Positions 43,757-54,477 of a stretch of DNA of 64,000 bases are shown here, one piece after another. Each line of letters opens with the position of its first letter. Position 1 is the first letter of the stretch. Below the pieces are notes generated by a model. The model made no database searches. It saw only the letters and a list, made by a program, of their open reading frames with translations, and had not been told where the DNA came from. A program made the position numbers and the translations under genes. Source of the stretch: Diphasiastrum complanatum (taxonomy: Eukaryota > Streptophyta > Lycopodiopsida > Lycopodiales > Lycopodiaceae); contig CM055095.1 of NCBI GenBank assembly GCA_029204225.1, forward strand, positions 76,185,431 to 76,249,430, read 5' to 3'.

Positions 43757-45108
43757 AGTTAAAATTCACAACTCACAGGATCACATATCTACCTAAACAG
43801 AACTAAACATAGTAAGCACTCTAAAACCAAAACTCCATCATAAGAAACTGTCATATATAGTATTTTTGGTGGCAACCCATGCATAAAAAAGGTTTTCACT
43901 AATGAGACATGTGTCCCGTCGACTGTTTTTAGCCACTATCATATCTAGCCCTAGTCTGCTCATTGAACCTTAGGCCTAGTAACCCAGTATATCTACTTTT
44001 ATATTAACAATTAGTCTTTGTTAAATCTCATTAAATATGTTTGGTGTTGGATTTCTATCCTCTCCATCCCTAATCTAACAACTAATCTAGATCCATTCAT
44101 TTGCTATAATTAAATACTTGTACAATTACATAGTCTTCGATTGCAAATAGTCTATAGAAACACAAGGAAATCAATAGCATGTTCCAACACTATCGAGTGT
44201 CACTATCGAAGACAATTGTTGAAGATACTATCAAAGACAAACTATTGGACCTTCTATCGACTCGACTACTTCACATCTCGACATTTAAACCACTCCACAC
44301 TATTCTTAGCATGACCGGGTAGAATCTCCAACATAACAAATTTTGTGTGATAGTGACTGCCAACAACACGTAGTGCCTTAATTTAAATTGTAATTCTATC
44401 GATTAAGCATTCTTTTAATTGTACAAACTTGTCAATATTCAGAAAATGAGGACCAAAAATGGATCACAAACATATCCACAAGAGAGATTGGGTGTTAGAT
44501 TCAATTGATCTACCAATCTACACAAGATTATAAGTGCACTTTAGATCAATTTTCCATCAAGAAATCTAACAAGAACAATCAACAATGATCAAAACTAAGG
44601 CCTACTGGTTTCACATGTGTGAAGACCTGTAGATGTATGACCTGCAGACAAAGAATGAAGTACTAACAAGTTAGAATGCTTAGAAATCACAAAACATCAA
44701 GACTAGCATTGAAAGAACTCAAGATATGCCTCCAAAACCAAGATGTCACTTCATTGATTATTATGGCCAAACATGGCTCTATATATACAAGTGTGGGAGC
44801 TCGAGCTGTTGCTGACTTAAGGCAATTTTTCTAAATTATAGGAACTTAGAGAAATATCTCCTACAAGTGAAAACTCGCATGTTATTGATGTGTCCACACA
44901 TGTGAGCAGTCCTCTACACATGGGAGATCACTCCTATTTTCCTACCAACAAAATGATGCCAAGTGGCATATCACTAAAAAATTAGATTTTAGCCATTTTA
45001 GCCACTAGATTTCAAATAAAATCATGTGAGAACATGCTCCACACATGTGCAATGATGATATGTACATGGATCTTTCCTAGATCAAGCAAGATTTTGACTA
45101 TTTTCACA
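43757..45108 (-). repeat. LTR following Copia-F (1352 bp)
   Basis: It begins TGTGAAAATAGTC at 45108 after the polypurine AGGAG of Copia-F, and ends at 43757 before a primer-like site. A TATA-like TATATATAG lies on the minus strand at about 44779-44787. It is about twice as long as the LTR of Copia-G although both ends are similar in kind. Confidence 0.65.
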
Positions 45109-45119
45109 CTCCTCAAAAT

Positions 45120-45905
45120 CTAGCTTGGTAAATCTAGCATTGATCTATCTACAACTCCAAGTGCTAATCTTAACTTCACAAATGAATCCTTTGGAAATGG
45201 TTTGGTGAGTATATTAGCAATACAATCTGATGATGAAACATGGATGATCTTGATTTCTTTTTCTTGCACTTTCTCCCTCACAAAATGATGTGCAATTTCA
45301 ATGTGCTTGGTTCGAGCATGGAAGACTGGATTGTTGGCAAGTTGTTGGGCTGCTTGATTGTCACAATAAATGCATGGAATGTCTTCAACCTTGATCACAT
45401 GAAGCTCCTCCAAAAGTTTTCTTAGCCATAGGATCTCCTTTGTTGTTGTTGTCATAGCTTTGTACTCGAATTTGGTTGATGAAGGAGAGACAATATCTTG
45501 CTTTTTGAAAATCCAAGATATAATTCCTCCACATAAGAATGTAGCAAAGGCACTTGTGGATCTTCTATCCACTTTGTCACCTGCAAAATCTGAGTCCGAT
45601 TATGCTCTCAAACAAATATTAGTCCCTTGATAAACAATGCTAAAGTTCCTTGTAGCCGAGATGTATCTTAATACTCTTTTGGCACTTTTCCATTGACAAA
45701 TTAGTGGATTTTGCATATATTGACTCAATTTGCCTACACAAAAGCTAAGATCAAGTCTAGTGGTGGCCAAATAGATCAAAGACCCAATAAGTTTTCTATA
45801 GGTAGTGATGTCCTCAAAGGATTCTTCATCACTTTCTTTAGAAAGTTTTGCACTAAGCTCCATGGGAGTTTCAACTCCTTTAGAATCTTTCATGCCAAAC
45901 TTTTC
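45120..45905 (-). pseudogene. Copia-F reverse transcriptase end and RNase H
   Basis: The frame begins at ILEKFGMKDSKGVETPMELS, then YRKLIGSLIYLATTRLDLSF and CVGKLSQYMQNPLICQWKSA, with one stop near 45600. RNase H follows (SDSDFAGDKVDRRSTSAFAT), then YCDNQAAQQLANN and TKHIEIAHHFVREKVQEKEI, to the stop at 45120, nine codons short of the LTR. It is similar to the RNase H of Copia-E. The upstream part is cut at about 45905, where Copia-H starts on the opposite strand. Confidence 0.85.
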
Positions 45906-45909
45906 TAAG

Positions 45910-46480
45910 ATGGATAGCATACTTGGATTAGAATCGGAGTCTATTGGTTCTTTATCTACTGAAGATAGGCTGGATGGCACAAACTATTCCTTGTGGTGTT
46001 ACATGATAAAGAACCTTCTAATTGCTACAGGTTTGTGGGAAGTAGTTAATGGTGACGAAGAGAGGCTACCTATTACACCATCTAGAACAACTACTTCATC
46101 ATCTACGAAGGTGTCTTCTGATGAGCAAAAGAAGTGGGATCGACGAGATGCACAAGCACATTCCGTCATTGCATTATCAATAAAGAGATCTATCCTTCCT
46201 CATATTAGATCATGCAAGACTTCCAAAAGTGCTTGGAAGACTCGTGCCTCTACTAAATCAGAAGAATTTGCTAACTTTTGTGATTTGCTCTTATTTCTAT
46301 TGAGGATGGTGCAACAAAACCTGTTTTTTATGAGCAGGCCAGAGGAGTAAAATGTTGAGAGGATGCGATGCAAGAGGAGTATAACTCACTCATGAAGAAC
46401 CACACTTGGGTTCTTGTTGATCTTCCACATGGGACTGGAATCTTCATCTCTCAACAACGATACATTGAGCAGATGTTGAA
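45910..46480 (+). pseudogene. Copia-H gag joined to a deleted reverse transcriptase
   Basis: Gag starts at ATG 45910 (MDSILGLESESIGSLSTEDR), then LDGTNYSLWCYMIKNLLIAT and LWEVVNGDEERLPITPSRTT, a UBN2-type gag of another copia lineage, ending at 46350. From 46365 the frame AMQEEYNSLMKNHTWVLVDL is the reverse-transcriptase N-terminus, but it is joined directly to GTGIFISQQRYIEQMLKRSS, a segment from after the YVDD box. The catalytic core is deleted without breaking the frame. The frame then continues into unrelated sequence. Confidence 0.75.
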
Positions 46481-46811
46481 GCGATCTTCTTTTTTCAAGT
46501 CACCACAAGTTGATGCATGCGATGGATGCATTAGTGAAAAGTTTCATGTGAAACCTTTTCAATTTGATGTTTTAGCAAAGGTCGAGCACTCTTTGGAACC
46601 TTTTTGTACTAATCAAGGAGAGAGTCAACATGTGTCAATTAGTACTTTTGTTCAAAGTGTTAAGAGTGAGCATTTGTTTGGAGAGAGTGTTTCCTTACTT
46701 GAAGAATCTTCTCTGTCATCCCATGCCTCTTCGAGGGACAGCTTTGATGACGCCATCGTTGATGCATCTCTTGATAGTTTGCCAAGTTTTTATGATGAAG
46801 ACGTTGGATAA
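46481..46811 (+). CDS. Unidentified extension fused to the Copia-H frame
   Basis: The frame that begins as reverse transcriptase runs on for about 110 codons (FKSPQVDACDGCISEKFHVK, then STFVQSVKSEHLFGESVSLL and SRDSFDDAIVDASLDSLPSF) to a TAA at 46809. It is Ser/Asp-rich and acidic and matches no retrotransposon domain. The right inverted-repeat arm retains the last third only. Confidence 0.35.
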
Positions 46812-46975
46812 CAGGTTCAGTCATTTTCTTTTAGTCATTTATAGCCCATTTTACATCATGAGCAGTCCATTATGCTTCTGGATCAGCCTGCGAAAGATTA
46901 TGGACAATATGTCCATGTTGGGAACACTTTGGGCAGCAAAGTGTTGAACAGCCCATAACAGTTCCTTGTCGGCTA

Positions 46976-47191
46976 TTGGAGACTTTGCAAGACAACAAAG
47001 AAATGTCTTACTATGAAGGGAAGGCACATGCATCTTTAAAATCAGTACCTCTTGCTGATTTTTTGGGTTCTACACTTACTCTTCATCATGATGTTGGTAC
47101 ATTGCCTATTCTATGTGAGCAAGTCATTGATGGTAAGGTTCGAGAGGATGTGATGCCAAAAGAGTTTGGTACTTTTTTTTATTGTCCTTAA
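46976..47191 (+). pseudogene. Unidentified retrotransposon-borne ORF, left copy
   Basis: The frame METLQDNKEMSYYEGKAHAS, then LKSVPLADFLGSTLTLHHDV and CEQVIDGKVREDVMPKEFGT, is the partner of the longer frame at 51640-51978, with a stop where the other copy reads on. The matching protein frame in two diverged copies suggests it was once coding. No family is recognised. Confidence 0.4.
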
Positions 47192-47379
47192 GGTAAGAAG
47201 TATTTTTTAATGATGTGGGAGCGTATGATGGATTGCAAGTCCATGTTTCGACTTATTGCCGAGTTTATGCTGGTTTCCTACTTTGAATGGAGCATGCAAA
47301 TCCTCACCCTTCGACTTGATGCTTCATTATTATGCATTCTTTTCCTTTTATATGTTGGACATGATTGCATTTTCCTTTG

Positions 47380-47610
47380 AGATTGCATTTTCCATGCCAG
47401 AATTCTGCAAAGAAATAAACAGATCCTTGTTGTCCCATTGTAGGTAAGTCAGTTGGTCTTCCAAGAACATGATTTGAGTACGAGATCGAGTCTCATTATT
47501 GGTTTGCAATTCTTCCCATAAATCTTTTGCGTTCGAAATTGATGTAAGATCTAGCATTATGTTGTCATGCACTGAAGACGCACAAAAGCCATATACTTCC
47601 AAGTACAACG
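47380..47610 (-). pseudogene. Copia gag fragment of the J/L family
   Basis: The minus strand reads IMLDLTSISNAKDLWEELQT, then TQIMFLEDQLTYLQWDN. This parallels the gag of Copia-J (LTLDLATLSKAKEMWNTLLT, then LMLEDQLTNLQWDGK). It covers about 75 codons and is cut at both ends. Confidence 0.65.
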
Positions 47611-47956
47611 ACTTACCTAATTAGGTGACAAAGTTAATACATGGATGTAATCTATAAATAGATCATCCAACGCAGATTACTCGACACACTCCGTCCATGA
47701 GACGAATGATTTTCAGTAATACCACACACAAACCATTTCTAATCTCTTCGGTGGACTGTACTCTTGTTTTGTGAGTATGAATTAGTTCTTAAGATCCTGT
47801 TGGGCAATCAGAACACTAAAACTGTGATTATATTTAGCATAAGCTTTCTATTAAACTGTTTTTGCATCTAGCAGCTAACTGTAATGAGAGAGCTGTTTCG
47901 CAATATTCATGTTCTCTTCTCCGTTCACGTTCTTCTATCTCCCTTGCCCCATCAGA
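47611..47956 (+). repeat. 5' LTR of Copia-I (upstream limit uncertain)
   Basis: The sequence directly before the primer site includes a TATA-like TCTATAAATAG (47650) and ends in a pyrimidine-rich stretch. The outer end is hidden by the gag fragment above, and no partner LTR is present. Confidence 0.5.
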
Positions 47957-47957
47957 T

Positions 47958-47970
47958 TGGTATCAGAGTG
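47958..47970 (+). promoter_or_regulatory. tRNA-Met primer site of Copia-I
   Basis: TGGTATCAGAGTG matches the copia primer-site consensus. The gag ATG (MSHIGKSSSSS) follows at 48023. Confidence 0.85.
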
Positions 47971-48022
47971 TAGCTCAAATAAATCGAGAGATTAAGTTTG
48001 TTCTTTTTGTATTACTATTAAC

Positions 48023-51000
48023 ATGTCTCATATTGGTAAGTCTTCGTCATCATCCAACGAGGCTAGAATCATTGACAAGTTCAATGGTTCTAATTTTACA
48101 TCTGGAATTTAAAACTCTGGATGATGTTGATAGATAGAGATCTTTGGGATGTAGTAGAAGGTGCTGACCTGAAACTAGAAGATGGTGATCAAGCAAAGGC
48201 ATGGAAGATCAAAGATCAGAAGGCCTTAACATGTATCACACTCAATCTGGCCGACTCCCAAGTATCCCACGTTACCACATGCAAACTCTCTAAGGATGCA
48301 TTAGATTTGTTATCAAATCTCTATAAGACTCATGATGTAACCACTAGATTACATTTGAGAAGGAAATTTTGTACTCTTACCATGTCTGATTCTACTGCCA
48401 TCACTTCTCACATCAATAGCTTCAAATCTTTATTGGATCAGTTATCAGCTGTAGGATGTTCTATTCAAGATGACGATGTCATTATGACCTTGCTTTCTTC
48501 AATTCCAAAGTCGTATGAACACTTTGTGGTGATGATCTCCACACAACCCGACCTCACTCTTCAAAAGGTGATTGGTCACCTACTTCAAGAAGAAATGCGG
48601 AGAAAGAGTGTCTATCAAAGACAAATACATGGCTCTATACACCAAGAAGAAAGACTACTCCAAGGGCAAAAATCAAGTGTAGCAGCAATAGCAGAAGCCT
48701 CATGCTCAAGGTGAGAATAGTGGATTACGAAAGAAGCTTTTTTGTAGATATTGTAAGAGAGCCAATCATGACATCAAGGAGTGTCGTATCTGGATCTACA
48801 ATGAGGCAAAGAAGCAACAACAACAACAGCCAGACTCCTCCAACACGGCGAATAGTGGCCCTACCCAACATGAAGACTGTGATAGCTGGTACCTGGACAA
48901 CGACGCTACCCAACACATGACCTCTCGCAAGGAATAGTTTATCGAGTATGCAGCTTATAGCAGAGATCAATTCATCTACCTCGAAGATTCAAGCACCATA
49001 CGCGTGGAAGGCAAAGGAACAGTGAAGATCACTTTCAACAACGATCTATCTATTTGTGTTCCCAACGTCCTTCATGTTCCTCAGCTATCAAAGAACCTAT
49101 TATTAGTCTCTAAGATAACTGATGAGGACTACACCATTACTTTCTCATCTGAGTAGTGTACAATATTCGAGGAAGATACTACTCTGACTACATGCACTAG
49201 AGTCAGAAATCTTTATGTACTCTCTAATTCAATTGCATTAGCTAGTACCTCTAATGAAAATGTAAACGATAATGCTATTCTATGGCATAGTCAATTTGGA
49301 CACGTGAATACAAGATCACTTTCCTATATGCATTGTAATAACTTAGTTGATGGATTGTATTTCTCTTCTTCATTAGATAGGAAATCTTTCTTTTGTGAAT
49401 CATGCGTCTATGGCAAACACTCCAGAGGCAAGTTTCCCAAATCTCATTCCATCAAAACAAAGCATGTATCAGATCTTGTACATAGCGATCTTTGTGGTCC
49501 AATGCCAACTCCGTCCTAAGGAGATGCAATTTATTTTATCACTTTCATAGGTGATTATTCTAGATGGTCTACAGTCATGTTCATTAAGCACAAATCTAAA
49601 GCCTTTGGATGCTTCAAGAGATTCAAGGCCATGGTTGAGACACAAACGTCTACAAAAAGTGAAGGCACTATGAACTGATGGTGGTGGCAAATACCTCTCT
49701 AATGAGATGTCCGACTACATGGTTGAACATGGTATTAGAAGACAATTCACCACTTCCTATTCACCTCAACAGAACGAGATTGTAGAAAGGAAGAATAGAA
49801 CTCTTCTCAACTCAGCCAGATCAACTACTGCCACAGCCTGTTACGTGCATAATAGATTTAGCACCAAGCCGTCAACAACAAAACTCCTCATGAAGTTTGG
49901 CATGGGCACAAGCCTAGTGTCAGCCATTTAAAAATGTTTGGTTGTATATGTTTTGTTCACATTCCTAAAAAACATAGGAAGAAGCTGGATCATAGGACAA
50001 ACGAATGTACTTTTATTGGCTATCTTGATGAACATAAAGCTTATAAAGTTTATGATCCATCCGCCAATGTAGTATTTGTCTCTAGGGATGTAATATTTCA
50101 AAAACATACATACTATGAATTTAAAAAACCATCGATAAATGACGTTATGTCATTTCATCCTATTTTACGTAGCATGGATTCTTCCAACAATGACGTTCCT
50201 TCTACAGAAGCCGAGTAGCCGACAATACCTGTCATCAAACCAGACCAAGCTAGCTCAAGCAGATCTAGAGAAATTCAAGAAGAAGCATCATTGCATCCTA
50301 GTCAACCAAACGTCTGCAGATTCTCACGGACTCGGACAGTTCCTAAGAGGTATACATCTCAATCATTTTGGACTTCATCAGAAGAACTAGAGAGCCTAGC
50401 CAAAGCAATTAACTCCAAGGATGCTGTGAAGTGACAAAAAGCTATGGAAAGCGAGTACAACTCACTTTTGACAAACCAAAATCTGGACACTCATCGACTT
50501 CCCCACTCACAAGAGAGTTATCGACAACAAATGGATCTTCAAGAAGAAGATCAACTCTAATGGTTCCATTGCTAAATGGAAAGCACGGTTGGTGGCTAAA
50601 GGATTCACTCAAGTCCAAGGAGTGGATTATCAAGAAATTTTCAATCCTATCATCAAAATGCAGTCAATTAGACTTTGATTGCATTAGCAGCCGCAGAAGA
50701 CCTCAAAATGCACCAAATGGATGTCAAGACAGCATTTCTCAATGACGATGTGGAAGAGGAGCCGTATACCTTCCAACTAGAAGGATTCGAAGTCAAAGAC
50801 CAAGAGCACAAAGTGTGCAAGCTGCACAAAGCAATCTGTAGTTTGAAATAGGCTGCAAGAGCATGGTTTGATAGAATCAACTCTTATCTCATTCAGTTAG
50901 GATTTGCAAACAATTTAGCTAACTATAATGTTTATTTGAAGCATATAGGCACCAATTCAGTTCACATAGCTCTTGACATAGATGATGCATTTATTTTTCT

Positions 51001-51145
51001 CTAATGACACTTCTCTTCTACACACTACTAAGAGTGATCTGTCAAAGGAATTTGAAATGATTGATTTAGGAGCTATCCATTCTTTGCTAGGAATTCACAT
51101 TACTAGAAATAGGCTTCAGAAGAAGATCTATCTTAGCCAACAGAC
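48023..51145 (+). pseudogene. Copia-I gag to reverse transcriptase
   Basis: Gag starts at 48023, meets an early stop near 48110, then reads on (MMLIDRDLWDVVEGADLKLE and NLYKTHDVTTRLHLRRKFCT). The zinc knuckle CRYCKRANHDIKEC is complete. In the protease the D-S-G triad has become D-N-D (WYLDNDATQHMTS). The pre-integrase motif LWHSQFGHVN with C-x2-C follows, then an integrase with several stops (first Asp region ITFIGDYSRW, losing one of the paired Asp). Reverse transcriptase keeps motif A (MHQMDVKTAFLNDDVEEE), while the YVDD region reads DIDD and is followed by stops. The frame ends at LLGIHITRNRL with YLSQQT near 51145, where an LTR of another element is joined. RNase H is missing. Confidence 0.85.
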
Positions 51146-51461
51146 ATAGACATATATATAGTCCAAGCTGACTATCTAACTTCATGATTATTGGCTATTC
51201 AACTACTTGACTATTGACTATCCAACTTTCTAAGAGTTACATAGAAAGAATAAGGTACCTCCAATATGTCAAGTTGGGGTACTTAATGTCACAATTAGGC
51301 CTAGTGGACCCATGAGTCCCTACCAAGTTAATTTCATACTAACTTAGCTAGCTCTAAGTTTAGTAGGCCTAATATAATAAATGACCATGGTTACACAACT
51401 ATTGACCTTTTGGGTCAAAGTAACCTATGGTAATGTAAGCAATTCCATTTACATTCCAACA
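51146..51461 (-). repeat. LTR of the inverted-repeat element (truncated)
   Basis: It begins TGTTGGAATGTAAATGG at 51461, after a polypurine AAGGAGGG (51462-51469). A TATA-like CTATATATATG lies near 51155 on the minus strand. It is cut at 51146 by Copia-I. This shows that the unidentified ORF above it sits at the 3' end of an LTR retrotransposon. Confidence 0.65.
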
Positions 51462-51467
51462 CCCTCC

Positions 51468-51978
51468 TTAAATGGAAATGCATAACATAATATGAAGTAA
51501 CTTCTCGAAAGAGAAAAATGCAACTTGTTGTTCGAACTTCATGTCGCCAAATAAACTTCGCACCGATGTAGTCGAAATCTCATCCCCAATCATGTCCAAC
51601 ATATAAAAGGAAAAGAATGCATAATAATGAAGCATCAAGTCAAAGGGTGAGGACTTGCGTGCTCCATCCAAAGTAGGGAACCAACATAAACTTGGCAATA
51701 AGTTGGAACATGGACTTGTAATCCATCATATGCTCCCACATCATTTGAAAATAATTCTTACCATAAGGACGATAAAAAAAAGTACCAAACACTTTTGGCA
51801 TCACATCCTCCCAAACCTTACCATCGATGACTTGCTCACATAGAATAGGCAATGTACCAACATCATGATGAAGAGTAAGTGTAGAACCCAAAAAATCAGC
51901 AAGAGGTACTGATTTTAAAGAGGCATGTGCCTTCCCTTTGTAGTAAGACATTTCTTTGTTGTCCTGCAAAGTCTCCAA
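51468..51978 (-). CDS. Unidentified retrotransposon-borne ORF, right copy
   Basis: The frame at 51978-51640 (112 codons) reads METLQDNKEMSYYKGKAHAS, then PKVFGTFFYRPYGKNYFQMM and KFMLVPYFGWSTQVLTL. A second, overlapping frame (51698-51468) continues with LCWFPTLDGARKSSPFDLML, then GDEISTTSVRSLFGDMKFEQ, ending ten bases before the polypurine tract. Position between pol and polypurine tract is where plant retroelements carry additional ORFs. It has no envelope-like signal peptide or clear membrane span. Function unknown. Confidence 0.4.
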
Positions 51979-52339
51979 TAGCCGACAAGGAGCTGTTATG
52001 GGTTGTTCAACACTTTGCTGCTCAAAGTATTCCCAACATGGACCATGTAGTCCATAATCTTTCGCAGGCTGTTCCTAAAGCATAATAGACTGTTCATGAT
52101 GTAAAATGGGCTGTAAATGACCAAAAGAAGATGACTAAACCTGCTGTCCAATGTCTTCATCATAAAAAATTGGCAAACTATCAAGAGATGCATCAACGAC
52201 GGCATCATCAAAGCTATCCCTCGAAGAAAGAAGATTGCTTCAACATCTACTCAATGTATCATTGTTGAGAGATGAAGATTCCAGCCCCATGTGGAAGATC
52301 AACAGGAACCCAAGTGTGGTTCTTCATGAGTGAGTTATG
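51592..52339 (-). repeat. Large inverted repeat, right arm
   Basis: Reverse-complement partner of 46376-47371, with a 234-bp deletion relative to it. It extends past the left arm's end into the polypurine tract and LTR, so it keeps more of the original element's 3' end. Confidence 0.85.
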
Positions 52340-52379
52340 TAGAACACCTTAACAGATAAATCTCGGTTCTACCAACAAA

Positions 52380-53086
52380 GTGCACAGTAGTATTGACAAA
52401 GATTGAGAAACGAACTCGAACTCGAATCATTTCTATTCGTGTTCAAACTCGAAAGATTCGCGAACAGGTTCTTGTTGAAACTCGAAGGATTCACGAAAAA
52501 TATCTTGTCGCAAAATATAATAATTCTTGTTCAATCTCAAGCTTGAAACATTTGCGAAACTGTCAACTGTCGTGAGACTGTCACGAACAGAAGAACTGTT
52601 TTGAAGAATTTGCGAACAAAAACAAGTCTGGAAACAAAATGTTTGTTTGAATATCAATTGTCTTAACGGTTAGATCTATTGTTACAGAAGTGACAGGCCA
52701 AAAGACCTATCTTGTAACAATATAAATACATGTACACTACTCCTAACAGAGACACAACAGAGAAATAAGACAACAAGAGATGTATACTGATGATTCAAAA
52801 TCAAAATTATAAAAATTCATTTTTGATCAAAGTTTTTCAACAGATGATTTTATCAATTGTTTCCGATTGTCTATAATTGTCTATAATACTCACGCAATAT
52901 ATCTCTTTATTCTGCATGTTTTATTCAATCAAGATAAAAATCGTTCTATTAGTACATAGACTAGAAACAGACCCGAATGAAGACACTGATATTAGTCTGA
53001 TTTATTCAAACTTTCATAGTGTTCTCTGAGGAAAAATTCTTAATATTTTTCCTACCGTCGTATCAAAGCTTATCAGAGCTGATACA
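52380..53086 (+). repeat. 5' LTR of Copia-L
   Basis: The sequence before the primer site carries a TATA-like AATATAAATAC (52718) and a U5-like end ...GATACA. Its first 250 bp are rich in TCGAA, GCGAA and CGAAC phrases. The outer end is not fixed. Confidence 0.5.
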
Positions 53087-53087
53087 T

Positions 53088-53100
53088 TGGTATCAGAGAG
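53088..53100 (+). promoter_or_regulatory. tRNA-Met primer site of Copia-L
   Basis: TGGTATCAGAGAG, one base after the LTR end and 81 bases before the gag start at 53169. Confidence 0.8.
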
Positions 53101-53168
53101 TGCCCCTCTCAACATCCTTCACACATCCATCAGCAACCGTATTTGGAGCTTATTCAGAAGATTAGAAG

Positions 53169-53384
53169 ATGTCGTCCATCAACAACATTCACTCTAAGAT
53201 CAGTATGATCTTGGATACAGAAGGTTCGAATTATTTAATCTGGAAATTGAAGACTTCACTCATATTGAAGGGCGAAGGTCTTTGGCAATGGGTAGAACCA
53301 ATAGAAGTGAAGCCAATTACTCCTGGCAAAGAGCTTCAAGAATGGAGTTTGAGAAATGACAAAGCTATGGCAAACTGTACATAG
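53169..53384 (+). pseudogene. Copia-L gag start
   Basis: The frame MSSINNIHSKISMILDTEGS, then NYLIWKLKTSLILKGEGLWQ and GKELQEWSLRNDKAMANCT, is the N-terminus of the same gag family as Copia-J. It stops after 71 codons; the following sequence no longer resembles gag. Confidence 0.7.
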
Positions 53385-54477
53385 TGTATACTGTCAACCC
53401 GTAGGGAATGTTGACGTGGACGAGGACATTGCAAATTCTCTCACTTTGCATTCTACATGAAGTGGTTTTCTCTCACTTCACAAATTCTGAGAAGTGGCTG
53501 GAAATGTTCCTTGTTCAAAATAGACGACCTTTTCTTTTCTCTCTCTTTGGGTTTTTCGTGAAAAAGCCGAAGGTGCCCTAAAACAGTTCAAATCTTGAAA
53601 GTAGATGACCTTCAAAAAGTTTCTCTCTTTTCGCAAATATTTCACAAAAAAACTAAAGTTTGACAGTGTGCCTAAGTGTCGCATCTCAAGAAAATGTGAA
53701 AAAGCCGACACTATGACGAACATAGTTCATTTCTGCGAATTGTCACGACACTTAGAGCATTTTTGCAGACGGTCGCAAAAGTAATGTATTTCTGCAGACT
53801 TGTTCTAAATGCTCATTTCGTGGAAGTCCTTGAAGATGGCCAAGTCTTCAATGACTTTGAATTATTGAACTTAACATCTGAACTTGAAATTATGATAGGA
53901 TTGGTTACCCTTTGCTAGAGATAATGCGGAAACCCATTGTAGGTGTTCTTCAAATAAATTGGCTGTCTAAATTTGTGATTCCTGTAGGTATCAGATGAGC
54001 AGACGTAGAACCAAAGTTGGTTTCATGTGACTCTATATCAATGATCAATAAACGTGTAAGAAGAATCATGAAATAGAAATTAGTCATTCCCCAAGGAGAC
54101 AAATGTGGGCTTAATTTCCAACATCATGTGAAATGACACATCTTCTAAGGATGCTGTCTGATCCTCTTCAATAAAGTTGGTCGACAATCATCTCATATGA
54201 TCTAGCATTTAGAATCAACTTTTGTTGTTCCACCTTCGGTAGTAACTTATCTGGTTGGCCTATTGTATTTATCTCCTCTACTCTCCTAAATCCCATGTTA
54301 ATCTAGTTCCATTCATTGCTGCATATTTTACTTGCATTATCGCGCACTTCATAGCATCATCTACACAAGAAGATTCTTCAAAACATGTGAGTAAGCAAAG
54401 TGAGTCTCTTCCACTTGCTTACCTTTCTCTTGATCATCAAAGATATCAAAGATATGAATATCTTCAGACTTGACACT
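53385..54477. other. Unassigned stretch with a short dispersed repeat
   Basis: No domain is recognised. The segment 54273-54346 (CCTCTACTCTCCTAAATCCC at its start) is the second copy of the 70-bp repeat found inside the gypsy G2 LTR at 21658-21726. Confidence 0.4.

Larger units (their letters stand above)
46376..47371 (+). repeat. Large inverted repeat, left arm
   Basis: This arm matches 51592-52339 in reverse orientation, from GAGTATAACTCACTCATGAA to ATATGTTGGACATGATT. The right arm lacks about 234 bp present here (about 46500-46733). The 4.2 kb between the arms holds a gag fragment and Copia-I, which is unrelated to the arms. The arm ends abruptly at 47371, where a minus-strand gag fragment begins. 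Confidence 0.85.

Noticed and set aside
48725-48970. Minus-strand ORF with a poly-Leu membrane-like stretch.
   Set aside because: It is the antisense of a Gln-rich gag segment just after the Copia-I zinc knuckle.
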